Below, one piece after another: positions 26,429-35,523 of a stretch of DNA of 64,000 nucleotides; the first letter of the stretch is position 1; every line of letters starts with the position of its first letter. The position numbers were made by a program, and so were the translations under genes. The notes beneath the pieces are model-generated. The model was given only the letters and a program-made list of their open reading frames with translations. It ran no database searches and was not told the DNA's origin. Origin of the DNA: Nocardioides zeae (GTDB lineage: Bacteria; Actinomycetota; Actinomycetes; Propionibacteriales; Nocardioidaceae); the NCBI RefSeq assembly GCF_030818655.1, contig NZ_JAUTAN010000001.1, forward strand, positions 3,596,001 to 3,660,000. The letters are read 5' to 3'.

Positions 26429-28729
26429 ATGTCTGGAAAGCGACGCGCCGACAGTCCCCCGCAGCAGGGGCGCAAGGGAGCGAAGGGCGCCAAGGGCCCG
26501 AAGCGGGCGCTCTGGAAGCGCCTGCTCCTGTGGTTCGCCGTCGTGTTCCTGTCCCTGTCGCTCGTGGCGGTCGGGAGCTTCATCGTGCTCTACCAGAGCA
26601 TCGACATCCCGGACCCCAACTCGGACTTCCAGACGCAGACGACGAAGATCTACTACAGCGGCGGTGACGCGGAGATCGGGTCGTTCGCCACCCAGAACCG
26701 CGAGTCGATCACCTTCGACGAGATGCCGGAGACGGCCCGCGACGCCGTCGTGGCGGCCGAGGACCGCAGCTTCTGGACCAACCGGGGCATCGACCCGAAG
26801 GGCATCATGCGCGCGGCCTTCTCCAACGCCTCGGGCGGCTCCACGCAGGGCGCGTCCACGATCACGCAGCAGTACGTGAAGATCCTCTACCTCACGCAGG
26901 AGCGCACGCTGACGCGCAAGGCGAAGGAGGCGATCCTCTCGCTGAAGATCCAGCGCCAGCTCAGCAAGGAGCAGGTGCTGGAGGGCTACCTCAACACCAT
27001 CTACTTCGGGCGCGGTGCGTACGGCCTCCAGGCCGCCGCCCAGGCGTACTTCGGCGTGCCCGCCAAGGACCTCACGCTCGCGCAGTCGGCCGTGCTCGCC
27101 TCGGTCATCAACAACCCGACGCGCTTCGACCCGGCCAACGGCCCCGACGCCGAGCAGCGGCTCCTCGGGCGCTACCAGTACGTGCTCGACGGGATGGTCG
27201 AGGCGGGCGACATCGCCGCCACCGACGCCGACGCGGTGCGCGACGCGCTGCCGGAGTTCCCCGTCATCGAGCAGAACGACACGTACGGCGGGCAGAGCGG
27301 CCACATGCTGACCCTCGTGCGCGAGGAGCTGTCGGACCTCGGGTTCAGCGCCTCCGAGATCGACGGCGGCGGCCTCCGCGTGGAGACCACCTTCACCGAG
27401 CAGGCGATGCAGGCGGCGGCCGACGGCGTCGCGGAGGAGTTCCCCGAGGGCTTCGCCAACTACTACGAGGACCCGGAGCAGAACCAGTCGGAGGCGCTCC
27501 ACGTCGGCGTCGCGATGGTGGAGCCCAACACGGGGGCGCTGAAGGGCTTCTACGGCGGCCAGGACTACCTCGACTCGCAGCTCAACTGGGCGGCGCAGCT
27601 CGTGCAGCCGGGGTCGACCTTCAAGGCCTTCGCCGTCGCGGCGGCGCTGACCGACGGCTACTCGCTGCGCGACCGCTTCAACGGCAACTCGCCCTTCCGC
27701 ACCGACGACGGCAGCGAGATCGAGAACCAGGGCAACCGGTCCTACGGTCAGGTCAGCCTCGAGACCGCCACCGAGGACTCGATCAACACCGCGTTCATCG
27801 AGCTCACCGAGGACATGGAGGACGGTCCGCAGCAGATCCTCGGCACGGCCAACCGCCTCGGCATCCCGTCCAACGACGGCGGCGACTTCGGCATCCCGAC
27901 CGAGTCGCGCGGCCTCGACACCAACCTCGGTGTGTCGCTCGGCTCGGGCGACGTCAGCCCCATCAACATGGCCGCGGCCTACGGCGCGATCGCCAACGAC
28001 GGCGTCTACAACCCCGTGCACGTCGTGCAGCGGGTGACCGACCGCTTCGGCACCGTCAAGTACGAGCACGAGAAGGCGCCCGAGCGGGCCATCTCCTCCG
28101 ACGTCGCCGCGGACACGTCGTACGCGCTGCAGCAGGTCGTGCAGCAGGGCTCCGGCACGCGGGCGGGCGAGATCGACCGCCCCGCGGCCGGCAAGACGGG
28201 CACCGCCACCAACGACGACGGCGAGGTCTCGTCGTCGTGGTTCGTGGGCTACACCCCCCAGCTCGCCACGGCGGTCACCTACGTGCGGGGCACGGGCCGG
28301 ATGCAGCTGCAGGGCTGGCTGCCGGAGTACTTCGGCGGTCGCTTCCCGGCCCAGACCTGGGCCGAGGTGATGGAGCGCGCCCTCGAGGGCACCGAGGAGA
28401 TGGACTTCCCGGACCCGGTCTTCCTCGACGGTGACAGCGGCCGGCCGCAGGCGCCGCAGGGCGGCGGCAGCGGGAACGGCGGCGGCGGCTCCGACGACGA
28501 GCCGTCGCAGGCACCGTCGACGACCGCGCCGCCGACCACGACGGCCCCGCCGACGAGCGCGCCCGTCGAGCCTGAGCCGACCGAGGAGCCCCCGCCCGCC
28601 ACGGAGACGGGCGAGCCCACCCCCGACCCGGAGCCGAGCGGTCCGCCGACGGGGCAGCCGACCGGACAGCCGACGGGCGAGCCCACGGGGATCCTGCCGG
28701 GCGGCGGCAGCCAGGGCCGCCAGGACTAG
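26429..28729 (+). CDS. ponA: Class A penicillin-binding protein (transglycosylase/transpeptidase)
   Basis: Bifunctional peptidoglycan synthase anchored in the membrane. The 766 residues have a basic cytoplasmic start and a transmembrane helix (about 31-55). The GT51 domain follows with EDRSFWTNRGIDPKGIMRA, GASTITQQYVK and RKAKEAILSLKIQRQLSKEQVLEGYLNTIYFG. The transpeptidase domain has STFK (396-399), SIN (451-453) and KTG (from 589). A disordered Pro/Thr/Gly-rich tail (about 675-766) ends the protein. It is divergent from padR and 154 bp away. Confidence 0.95.
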   Translation: MSGKRRADSPPQQGRKGAKGAKGPKRALWKRLLLWFAVVFLSLSLVAVGSFIVLYQSIDIPDPNSDFQTQTTKIYYSGGDAEIGSFATQNRESITFDEMPETARDAVVAAEDRSFWTNRGIDPKGIMRAAFSNASGGSTQGASTITQQYVKILYLTQERTLTRKAKEAILSLKIQRQLSKEQVLEGYLNTIYFGRGAYGLQAAAQAYFGVPAKDLTLAQSAVLASVINNPTRFDPANGPDAEQRLLGRYQYVLDGMVEAGDIAATDADAVRDALPEFPVIEQNDTYGGQSGHMLTLVREELSDLGFSASEIDGGGLRVETTFTEQAMQAAADGVAEEFPEGFANYYEDPEQNQSEALHVGVAMVEPNTGALKGFYGGQDYLDSQLNWAAQLVQPGSTFKAFAVAAALTDGYSLRDRFNGNSPFRTDDGSEIENQGNRSYGQVSLETATEDSINTAFIELTEDMEDGPQQILGTANRLGIPSNDGGDFGIPTESRGLDTNLGVSLGSGDVSPINMAAAYGAIANDGVYNPVHVVQRVTDRFGTVKYEHEKAPERAISSDVAADTSYALQQVVQQGSGTRAGEIDRPAAGKTGTATNDDGEVSSSWFVGYTPQLATAVTYVRGTGRMQLQGWLPEYFGGRFPAQTWAEVMERALEGTEEMDFPDPVFLDGDSGRPQAPQGGGSGNGGGGSDDEPSQAPSTTAPPTTTAPPTSAPVEPEPTEEPPPATETGEPTPDPEPSGPPTGQPTGQPTGEPTGILPGGGSQGRQD

Positions 28730-28732
28730 TCG

Positions 28733-30190
28733 GTGCGCCCCTCACCCGCGTCGCCGACGCTCGACGACCCGGCGGTCGCGCGGCTGAGCGAGGTGCTCGG
28801 CGGTCCGGGCGGCCTGCACGCGCGGGGCCGGTGGTGGACGCCCCTGGTCGTCGGCTGCCTCCTCGCCGGCTTCCTCGTGGCGCTCGGCGCGGGCCTGCGG
28901 GCGGGCTGCTCGACCGACGGCTGGACGGCCGACTCGCCGCGGTTCGCGCCCGGTTGCTTCTCCGCGCTCCCGCACGCGTACGTCGCGGGCGGCGGCGCCG
29001 AGGGCGTGTGGCCGTACGGCGAGCGCGTCGGCGACCCGTCGGCGACGCCCCCGGCGGGCGGGGCCCCCGCGCGCTACACGGTCGACGGCACGCAGGCGCT
29101 GGCGGGCGCGACGTACCTGCACGCGGCGCTGGCCTCGTTCGTCGCCCCCGGGGCCGACGTGCGCGAGGAGCGCGCGGGGCTGCCGGTGGCGGACCTCTAC
29201 CGCGACCACGACGTGCGGGCGGAGGCCGCCGCGACCGTCCTCTGGGCTGCCGTGCTCGTCGGCCTCGCGGCGATGCTCGTGGTGCTCGTCGTCGCCCGGG
29301 TCCGACCGCTGCGGGCGTGGGACGGGGTGCTCGTGGCCGCCTCTCCGCTGCTCGTCGTCGCCGCGCTCGTCGACGTCGGGCTCGTCGGCGTGGCCCTCGC
29401 GGCCGGGGCGCTGCTGGCGGTACGCCGCGGGCAGGCCCTCGCCGCCGGACTGATGCTGGGCGCCGCGGTCACCCTCACGTGGGCCGCGTGGCTCGTGCTC
29501 GCCGGCCTCCTCGTCGCCCTCGCGGCGCGGGCGCTCGCGCGGGACACCGCCGCGCGCACCCCCGGCGCCGACCCGCTCACCCTCGTCCTGGTCACGGCGC
29601 TCACCTGGCTCGCCGTGTCGCTGCCCGCCCTCGTCACGGGCGCCGGCGTCTGGCGGGCCGGCTGGCGCGCCGCCCTCGACGACGCCGCGGGCACCGGGTC
29701 CGTCCGCTGGATCGGCACGGCCGCCGGCGGGGGCGAGCTCCCGGCGTACCCGCTCGTCGCCCTCGTCGTGCTCGCGCTGTGGATCGGCGCCGTCGCGGTG
29801 CTCGCGTTCCGGGCGCCGCGGCCCCCGCGACCGGAGCAGGCGGTGTTGCTCGTCGTGGTCGCCGGCGCCGTGCTGTTCGCCGCCGGGCCGGGCGACGTGC
29901 TCGTGGTGCTGCCGTTCGCCGTGCTGGCGCGGCCGCGGCTGGAGCCGCTGCTCACGTGGCAGGCCGTCGAGCTGGCCCACGCCGCCGTGCTCTGGTGGAC
30001 GACCACCGGGGCCCTGGCGTCGGGGAGCTCGACCAACGACGCGCCCCTCGCCGCGCTCACCCTGCTGCGGGTGGTGGCGCTCCTCGCGCTCGCCGGATGG
30101 GTCGTGCGTGACGTCGCGATGCCGTCACGCGACCCCGTCGGGGTCGAGCGTCAGCTCACCTCGGTGCGGTCGAACGACGTCGCGGTGTAG
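28733..30190 (+). CDS. Polytopic membrane protein, possibly a GT-C type glycosyltransferase
   Basis: The 485-residue protein has about ten hydrophobic helices. It has one large extracytoplasmic loop after the first helix (about 60-160, with cysteines in AGCSTDGWT and APGCFSAL) and a DLYRDHD segment. It follows ponA by three bases and is probably co-transcribed. In mycobacteria the gene after ponA1 is a membrane protein of comparable type, proposed to be a DUF2029/GT87 mannosyltransferase. No catalytic motif can be confirmed. The 3' end overlaps the convergent alanine-racemase-like gene by 40 bp. Confidence 0.75.
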   Translation: MRPSPASPTLDDPAVARLSEVLGGPGGLHARGRWWTPLVVGCLLAGFLVALGAGLRAGCSTDGWTADSPRFAPGCFSALPHAYVAGGGAEGVWPYGERVGDPSATPPAGGAPARYTVDGTQALAGATYLHAALASFVAPGADVREERAGLPVADLYRDHDVRAEAAATVLWAAVLVGLAAMLVVLVVARVRPLRAWDGVLVAASPLLVVAALVDVGLVGVALAAGALLAVRRGQALAAGLMLGAAVTLTWAAWLVLAGLLVALAARALARDTAARTPGADPLTLVLVTALTWLAVSLPALVTGAGVWRAGWRAALDDAAGTGSVRWIGTAAGGGELPAYPLVALVVLALWIGAVAVLAFRAPRPPRPEQAVLLVVVAGAVLFAAGPGDVLVVLPFAVLARPRLEPLLTWQAVELAHAAVLWWTTTGALASGSSTNDAPLAALTLLRVVALLALAGWVVRDVAMPSRDPVGVERQLTSVRSNDVAV

Positions 30191-31218
30191 CGCACCCGCA
30201 CGTCGACCACGTCGCCGACGGCCGGCACGCGCGAGCCCGCCGGCAGGAAGAGCATCGAGGCCTGCATGTGGGGCGGCTCGGCGAAGAGCCGCTGCTTGCC
30301 GTCGATGGAGAACGGCGAGCGCACGAAGCCGACGGCGTCGAGCCCGCCCCGGGCCAGCGTCGCGGCGCGGGCCTTGAGGGACAGGTCGCCGGCGGGCGCC
30401 TCGAGGCCGATGCCGTGCGCCGTGCCGCCGGAGACGACGAGGATCGTGCCGGCCTTCGGCGCGGAGCGGCCGCGGTAGCCGAACACGTCGCCCCGCTCCA
30501 CCGGGTGCGTGTCGAGCACGGTGGCGGTCACGCGGGTCGCGCCGCGGGCGCCCAGCCACAGCCCCGTGCCGGCGCGCGGGCGGAAGGTGTAGTCGGGGTA
30601 CGCCGCGGCGAGCGTCGCGAGCTCCGCGTCGGAGAGGTGGCTGACCCAGATCGTCGTCGTGTGCAGGCCCGCGGCGATCACGTCGGTCATGAGCCGCCGC
30701 ACCTCGCCCACGTGCGAGCCCTGCGCCAGCGGGAGGTGGAGCGCCACGCCCTGCAGCTGGGAGGCGAGCCCCCCGCGGGCCTCGAGCAGCGCCCCGGCCT
30801 CGCGGAGCTCGCGGGCCGAGAGACCGTGGCGCAGCATGGACGTCGTGCGCTCCAGGACGAAGCGGGCGGACGGGTCGTGCGCGAGCAGCGCCTCGACGTC
30901 CTCGAGCCGGCTGACGGTGTGGATGACGCGGCGGGTTAGGGGGCTGCCGGGCGCGAGCTCGAGCGCGGCGCCGAACGGGCGCCACGGGGTGAGCACCAGC
31001 AGCGAGCCGTCGAAGCGGTTGGCGACCTCGCCGAGCTCCTCGTGGATGCCGACCGCGATGGTGTCGACGCCCAGCCAGGTGGACTTGCGGGCCAGCCGGC
31101 CCAGGCCGAAGCCGTAGCCGTTGCCCTTGAGCACGGGCACGAGGCCCGGGTGGGCCGCCGCGAAGGACTGCAGGTGGTCGCGCCAGACGGGACCGTCGAC
31201 GTTCAGGACCAGGCTCAT
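30151..31218 (-). CDS. Alanine racemase family (PLP fold type III) protein
   Basis: The 355-residue protein has an N-terminal PLP barrel with the candidate Schiff-base lysine in VLKGNGYGFGL (compare AVVKADAYGHG of Alr). A C-terminal beta domain follows (HPVERGDVFGYRGRSAPKAGTILVVSGGTAHGIG). It lies 13 bp downstream of a FemAB gene on the same strand, which suggests a role in cell-wall amino-acid supply, but its substrate is not known. Sequence away from the PLP lysine is distant from canonical Alr, so I do not assign alr. Confidence 0.75.
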   Translation of the reverse strand: MSLVLNVDGPVWRDHLQSFAAAHPGLVPVLKGNGYGFGLGRLARKSTWLGVDTIAVGIHEELGEVANRFDGSLLVLTPWRPFGAALELAPGSPLTRRVIHTVSRLEDVEALLAHDPSARFVLERTTSMLRHGLSARELREAGALLEARGGLASQLQGVALHLPLAQGSHVGEVRRLMTDVIAAGLHTTTIWVSHLSDAELATLAAAYPDYTFRPRAGTGLWLGARGATRVTATVLDTHPVERGDVFGYRGRSAPKAGTILVVSGGTAHGIGLEAPAGDLSLKARAATLARGGLDAVGFVRSPFSIDGKQRLFAEPPHMQASMLFLPAGSRVPAVGDVVDVRVRYTATSFDRTEVS

Positions 31219-31231
31219 CGTCGTACCTCTC

Positions 31232-32401
31232 TCAGCGCCGGCTCATGTAGAGGTCGAACGCCTTGTAGAGCAACCGGTTGACGGGGAGGTCCCACTCCCC
31301 GACGTGCTCCACGGCCTCGCCGCCCGTGCCGACCTTGAACTGGATGAGGCCCACGTGGGAGTCGTCGGCGTCGAGGGTCTCGGTGATGCCGCGCAGGTCG
31401 TAGACGTCGCAGCCCGCGGCCAGGGCGGCCCGGACCATCGCCCACTGCACGGCGTTGGAGCCGCGCACGTCGCGCTTCGCGGTGGAGGAGGCGCCGTAGG
31501 AGTACCAGTAGTGGGCACCGACCCGGATCGCGATGGTCGCGGCGACGAGGTCGCCCTCGTGGTGGGCGAGGAAGAAGGTGAACCGGTCGGGCTCCTCCGC
31601 GTTGAGCGCGTCGCGCATCGTGCGGAAGTAGGCCAGGGGGCGCGGGGTGAAGTGGTCCCGCTCCGCCGTGTGCACGTAGAGCGCGTGGAACGCCTCGAGC
31701 GCGGCGTCGTCGACCGACGTCGTCACCTCGACGCCCGCCTTGTCGGCCTTCTTGATGTTGCGGCGCCACAGCTGGTTCATGCCCTTGAGCACCTCGGCCT
31801 CCGTGCGCGGCTCGCCCTCGGGCGTGCGCAGCGGGACCTGGAAGTTGAAGGCGGGCTGGCCCGCCGCGAAGCCGCCCTCGGCCTCGAGCTTGCGCCAGCC
31901 GAGCTCCTGGAGCTGCGACACCACGGTCGCGCCGGCGGCCGACCGCTCCGTCGGGGGCAGCTGGCCGAGGCGGCGGACCTCCGGGTCGGCCACGCCCTCC
32001 TTCACGGTCGCGGCGTCCCAGCGGGCGACGACGACGGGCGGCCCGATGCGGATGCCGAAGGCGCCCTGGCCCTTGAGGTGGGTCGTGAGCGGGCGGAGCC
32101 ACCCCTCGAGGTCACCGTCGGCGTAGTCGATGACGGGACCCTCCGGCAGGTAGGCCAGGTAGCGCTTCACCTTGGGCACCTGGCGGTAGAGCACGAGCGC
32201 CGCGCCCACGAGCTCGGCGCCGGCGAACCAGCCGACCGACTCGCGGCGCCACTCGGCCTTCACCGCGCCCCACGCGGGGGTCTGCAGGAAGCTCGCCGAG
32301 CGACGGCTGCGGACGAACGCGAGGTGCTCCTCTCCCGTGATCGTGCGCACGGCCAGCGGGCCGCGGGCGGTGACCGGGGCGGAGGGGGTCGTCGTCGTCA
32401 C
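31232..32401 (-). CDS. FemA/FemB-like aminoacyltransferase (peptidoglycan bridge)
   Basis: The 389-residue protein matches the FemABX pattern. SASFLQTPAWGAVKAEW begins the first GNAT-like domain, LPEGPVIDY is the conserved box, and MNQLWRRNIKKADKAGVEV precedes the second domain. The end is NAVQWAMVRAALAAGCDVYDLRGI and LIQFKVGTGGEAVEHVGEWDLPVNRLLYKAFDLY. Such enzymes use aminoacyl-tRNA to add cross-bridge residues to lipid II. Start is GTG 32399-32401 with a TAGCCT -10 seven bases upstream (leaderless). Confidence 0.88.
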   Translation of the reverse strand: MTTTTPSAPVTARGPLAVRTITGEEHLAFVRSRRSASFLQTPAWGAVKAEWRRESVGWFAGAELVGAALVLYRQVPKVKRYLAYLPEGPVIDYADGDLEGWLRPLTTHLKGQGAFGIRIGPPVVVARWDAATVKEGVADPEVRRLGQLPPTERSAAGATVVSQLQELGWRKLEAEGGFAAGQPAFNFQVPLRTPEGEPRTEAEVLKGMNQLWRRNIKKADKAGVEVTTSVDDAALEAFHALYVHTAERDHFTPRPLAYFRTMRDALNAEEPDRFTFFLAHHEGDLVAATIAIRVGAHYWYSYGASSTAKRDVRGSNAVQWAMVRAALAAGCDVYDLRGITETLDADDSHVGLIQFKVGTGGEAVEHVGEWDLPVNRLLYKAFDLYMSRR

Positions 32402-32456
32402 GGGAGCGAGGCTACCGGTGGGCGGGGCGGTGCTCGGGGCGGTGCTCGGGGGCCCG

Positions 32457-33254
32457 TCAGAGCCGCTCGCGCAGCCAGGCGAAGTCGGCGACGTGCTCGT
32501 CGGCCCCGCCGGGCGTCTCGCAGATCACCGGGGCGCCCGCGTCGCGCACGACGGAGGCCAGCAGGTCGGGGTCGATGCGGCCGGCGCCGAAGTTGGCGTG
32601 GCGGTCGGCGCCCGAGTCGAAGTCGTCGCGGCTGTCGTTGGCGTGGACGAGGTCGATGCGTCCCGTGATGGCGCGGACGTCCTCCACCACCGACTCCAGC
32701 GCGTTGCCGCCGGCGTGCGCGTGGCAGGTGTCGAGGCAGAACCCGACCTGGTCGGCCCCCTCGGCGGACCCGATGGCGTTCCACACGCCCTGGATACGCT
32801 CGAGGTAGCGCGTCATGGCGTTGTCGCCGCCCGCCGTGTTCTCGATGAGCAGCGGCACCTTGATGTCGGTGGCCTCGACGGCCTTGCGCCAGTTGTCGAA
32901 GCCCTTCGCCGGGTCGTCGGCCTTGTTGACGTGGCCGCCGTGGACGATCAGGCCGAGCGCACCGATCTCCGCCGCGGCGTCCATGTGCTGCTGGAGCAGC
33001 TTGCGGCTGGGGATGCGGATGCGGTTGTTCGTCGTCGCGACGTTGACGATGTAGGGCGCGTGCACGTAGATCCCGACCCCGGCGGCGGCCGCGGCCTCCC
33101 GGAGCGCGGCGGGACCCCCGGCGTACGCCACCTCGGGACCCTTGTAGCCCTGCGGGTCGCCGAGGAACATCTGGACGACGGGGGCCTGCCGGGCCTGCGC
33201 CTCGGCGATCGGGTCGGTCTGGTCGACGTGCGCACCGATGACGAGCTCGCTCAT
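32457..33254 (-). CDS. nfo: Deoxyribonuclease IV (AP endonuclease, Nfo family)
   Basis: Zinc-dependent TIM-barrel endonuclease that cleaves 5' of abasic sites in base-excision repair. The 265-residue protein has the family zinc motifs: ENTAGG, CLDTCHAHAGG, LVHANDSRDDFDSGADRHANFGAGRI and ICETPGG. I start at ATG 33252-33254 because ATCGTA (plus strand, 33262-33267) gives a TACGAT -10 seven bases upstream, indicating a leaderless transcript. In-frame ATGs further upstream overlap that element. Confidence 0.9.
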   Translation of the reverse strand: MSELVIGAHVDQTDPIAEAQARQAPVVQMFLGDPQGYKGPEVAYAGGPAALREAAAAAGVGIYVHAPYIVNVATTNNRIRIPSRKLLQQHMDAAAEIGALGLIVHGGHVNKADDPAKGFDNWRKAVEATDIKVPLLIENTAGGDNAMTRYLERIQGVWNAIGSAEGADQVGFCLDTCHAHAGGNALESVVEDVRAITGRIDLVHANDSRDDFDSGADRHANFGAGRIDPDLLASVVRDAGAPVICETPGGADEHVADFAWLRERL

Positions 33255-33414
33255 GCCGGCCATCGTAGGCAGCGGCACGGACGGTCCTGACCGGTCGATC
33301 CCGCGCCCTGTCCCCGCGCGGGGCGGGCCTGTGGAGGATTTCTCCGGCGTCGTACGGCGCTGCTAGTCTCACGCGTCTGCTCTGCGCCCACCGACGGGTG
33401 GCGGAGCAGCGAAC

Positions 33415-33476
33415 CACCCGCCGCCCTCCCGGGGAGGCGGGTGACGCAGAGCCCTCCTGCCACGGAGAGACCGTGG
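33415..33476 (+). promoter_or_regulatory. Structured leader before rpsF (candidate S6:S18 leader)
   Basis: Two stem-loops lie between the promoter-like TAGTCT (33365-33370) and rpsF. The first is CACCCGC at 33415-33421 pairing with GCGGGTG at 33437-33443, with an internal CC-rich bulge. The second is CCACGG/CCGTGG at 33460-33465 and 33471-33476. In many bacteria S6:S18 binds a leader with a bulged CCG near here. The match is suggestive, not proven. Confidence 0.35.
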
Positions 33477-33506
33477 TCGCCTAGTCCAGAGGAGGTGGAG
33501 ACCGCT

Positions 33507-33800
33507 GTGCGTAGCTATGAACTGATGGTCATCCTCGACCCGAGCATCGAGGAGCGCACCGTCGGCGCGTCCCTCGACAAGTACCTGAACGTCGTCCGGA
33601 ACGACGGTGGCACGGTCGAGAACGTCGACGTGTGGGGCAAGCGCCGCCTCGCCTACGAGATCAAGAAGAACGCCGAGGCCATCTACGCCGTCGTGACCCT
33701 GCAGGCCGAGCCTGCCACGGTCAAGGAGCTCGACCGCCAGCTCACGCTGAACGAGTCGATCCTCCGCACGAAGGTCATCCGGCCCGACATCCGCGGCTGA
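33507..33800 (+). CDS. rpsF: 30S ribosomal protein S6
   Basis: Ribosomal small-subunit protein that pairs with S18. The 97-residue product begins [69 protein letters not shown] is the diagnostic block. GTG at 33507 is chosen; AGGAGG at 33490-33495 and a closer GGAG at 33497-33500 precede it. It heads the conserved rpsF-ssb-rpsR-rplI operon. Confidence 0.96.
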   Translation: MRSYELMVILDPSIEERTVGASLDKYLNVVRNDGGTVENVDVWGKRRLAYEIKKNAEAIYAVVTLQAEPATVKELDRQLTLNESILRTKVIRPDIRG

Positions 33801-33930
33801 CTCGATCCGAGTCGTCCTGATCGAGCTGTGGATCGCGGGTCGCCAGGCAGCGTCGCTTCGGCGACGATGACCGGCACACCCGTCGCGCAGCCCGACCGGG
33901 GCACCGACGTCCCGAACGAGGAGACCTGAC

Positions 33931-34533
33931 ATGGCAGGCGAGACCGTCATCACCATCGTCGGCAACTTGACCGACGACCCCGAGCTCCGCTTCACCCCCT
34001 CCGGGGCTGCGGTCGCCAACTTCACCGTCGCGTCGACGCCGCGCAACTTCAACCGGCAGACGAACGAGTGGGAGGACGGCGAAGCCATGTTCCTCCGCTG
34101 CTCGATCTGGCGGCAGGCGGCCGAGAACGTGGCGGAGTCCCTGCAGCGCGGCATGCGTGTCGTCGTGCAGGGTCGGCTGAAGGCCCGCAGCTACGAGACC
34201 CGCGAGGGCGAGAAGCGCACCGTCTTCGAGGTCGAGGTCGAGGAGATCGGTCCGTCGCTCAAGTTCGCGACCGCGAAGGTCACCCGCGCCGGAGGCGGCG
34301 GGGGCGGACAGCGCGGTGGCGGCGGTGGCTACGGCGGGGGCCAGGGCGGTGGTGGCGGCTTCGGCGGCGACGACCGTGGCCCCTCCCGCTCGTCCGGTCC
34401 CGCGGCCGACGACCCGTGGGCCTCGCCCGCGCCGTCGGGTGGCGGCGGGTCGCGCGGTGGCCAGTCCGGTGGCGGCGCCGACCCCTGGGGTGCCCCGGGT
34501 GTCGGCGGCGGCTCCGACGAGCCCCCGTTCTGA
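33931..34533 (+). CDS. ssb: Single-stranded DNA-binding protein
   Basis: Tetrameric ssDNA-binding protein for replication and repair. The 200-residue protein has an N-terminal OB fold ([62 protein letters not shown]). A Gly-rich disordered linker (about 120-195) and the acidic tip SDEPPF, which docks partner proteins, follow. It lies between rpsF and rpsR. Confidence 0.96.
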   Translation: MAGETVITIVGNLTDDPELRFTPSGAAVANFTVASTPRNFNRQTNEWEDGEAMFLRCSIWRQAAENVAESLQRGMRVVVQGRLKARSYETREGEKRTVFEVEVEEIGPSLKFATAKVTRAGGGGGGQRGGGGGYGGGQGGGGGFGGDDRGPSRSSGPAADDPWASPAPSGGGGSRGGQSGGGADPWGAPGVGGGSDEPPF

Positions 34534-34657
34534 TCCTGTCCTGATCCTCGCGGCGTCGCGTCGCACGCGACACCCATGACGGCCCCCGGGCCGTCCGAAC
34601 CAACCATCGACCCATTCCGGCAACTGAGCCGGGCTTTCTCGTGAGGAGAGCACCACA

Positions 34658-34894
34658 ATGGCGAAGCCAGTCATCCGCAAGCCCAAGAAGAAGCAGAACC
34701 CGCTCAAGGCGGCCGACGTCAAGGTCATCGACTACAAGGACGTCAACCTGCTCCGCAAGTTCATCTCGGACCGCGGCAAGATCCGCGCGCGCCGCGTCAC
34801 CGGCGTCACCGTCCAGGAGCAGCGCAAGATCGCCATGGCGATCAAGAACGCCCGCGAGGTCGCTCTGCTGCCCTACTCGTCCGCCGGTCGCTGA
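34658..34894 (+). CDS. rpsR: 30S ribosomal protein S18, cysteine-free (zinc-independent) form
   Basis: Small-subunit protein that binds S6. The 78 residues contain [26 protein letters not shown] and [12 protein letters not shown], typical of S18. Zinc-binding copies carry CxFC near the N-terminus and NCxxHQ after VTG. Here the corresponding stretches are [13 protein letters not shown] and VTVQEQR, with no cysteine at all. So the copy in the main operon is the C-minus type, which in several actinobacteria is the zinc-starvation paralogue. Whether a second copy exists cannot be seen. Confidence 0.95.
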   Translation: MAKPVIRKPKKKQNPLKAADVKVIDYKDVNLLRKFISDRGKIRARRVTGVTVQEQRKIAMAIKNAREVALLPYSSAGR

Positions 34895-34913
34895 GAAGGG
34901 GAGTCAGAGAACC

Positions 34914-35360
34914 ATGAAGCTCATCCTGACCCAGGAAGTCGACGGCCTCGGTGCCGCCGGCGACGTCGTCGACGTGAAGCCGGGCTACGGCCGCAACTAC
35001 CTCGTGCCCCGCGGTGTCGCCATCGCGTGGACGCGCGGTGCGGAGAAGACCGTCGAGTCGATCAAGGCCGCGCGGTCCGCGCGCGCCGTGCGCGACCAGG
35101 CGCACGCCGAGGAGATCAAGTCCAAGCTCCAGGGCGCGACGGTCGACGTCAAGGTCCGTGCCGGCCAGGGCGGCCGCCTCTTCGGTGCCGTCACGGTCGC
35201 CGAGATCGCCGAGGCGATCACGGGCGCCACGGGCGAGTCCGTCGACAAGCGCACGATCGTGGTCACCAACCCGATCAAGTCGCTCGGCGCGCACAACGTG
35301 TCGGTCAAGCTGCACGACGAGGTGTCGGCCGCCGTGTCGATCAACGTGCAGGCTGCCTGA
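34914..35360 (+). CDS. rplI: 50S ribosomal protein L9
   Basis: Two-domain large-subunit protein. The 148 residues begin [36 protein letters not shown], the L9 signature. A long connecting helix and a C-terminal domain ending ISINVQAA follow. The ATG at 34914 is in frame with a longer upstream open frame that covers rpsR, so the shorter start is right. It closes the ribosomal operon, 19 bp after rpsR. Confidence 0.96.
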   Translation: MKLILTQEVDGLGAAGDVVDVKPGYGRNYLVPRGVAIAWTRGAEKTVESIKAARSARAVRDQAHAEEIKSKLQGATVDVKVRAGQGGRLFGAVTVAEIAEAITGATGESVDKRTIVVTNPIKSLGAHNVSVKLHDEVSAAVSINVQAA

Positions 35361-35377
35361 CCCCAGCTCCACCACGA

Positions 35378-35405
35378 CGGGCCGCCCTCCTCGGAGGGCG
35401 GCCCG
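35378..35405 (+). terminator. Terminator after rplI
   Basis: A 13-bp perfect stem, CGGGCCGCCCTCC at 35378-35390 and GGAGGGCGGCCCG at 35393-35405, followed by TTCTGCGTT. It lies 17 bp after the rplI stop and ends the rpsF operon. Confidence 0.85.
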
Positions 35406-35423
35406 TTCTGCGTTCGGGGGGCC

Positions 35424-35515
35424 GACACTTTCCCCGGTCGACCGGGGAACACGCCGCTTAGACCATCAACATTGATACGCGAAGTGACACTTTCCCCGGT
35501 CGACCGGGGAAAGTG
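35424..35515. repeat. Two copies of a long palindrome between rplI and the MATE gene
   Basis: A 26-bp unit beginning GACACTTTCCCCGG is present at 35424-35449 and 35486-35511, exactly 62 bp apart. Its core, about SalI-type GGTCGACC, is palindromic. In the second copy the palindrome extends to 28 bp without a mismatch (35488-35515); in the first it is 20 bp (35430-35449). The second copy ends eight bases before the MATE stop. Termination of the MATE transcript or a dispersed REP-like element are both possible. Confidence 0.8.
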
Positions 35516-35523
35516 ACGCCCGG

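Noticed and set aside
34300..34530. GGC-rich repeat inside ssb as a DNA repeat element
   Set aside because: It is the coding sequence of the normal glycine-rich linker of SSB.
35424..35515. The paired palindromes as a CRISPR array or an oriC element
   Set aside because: Only two copies, each palindromic, with one 36-base interval and no DnaA boxes.
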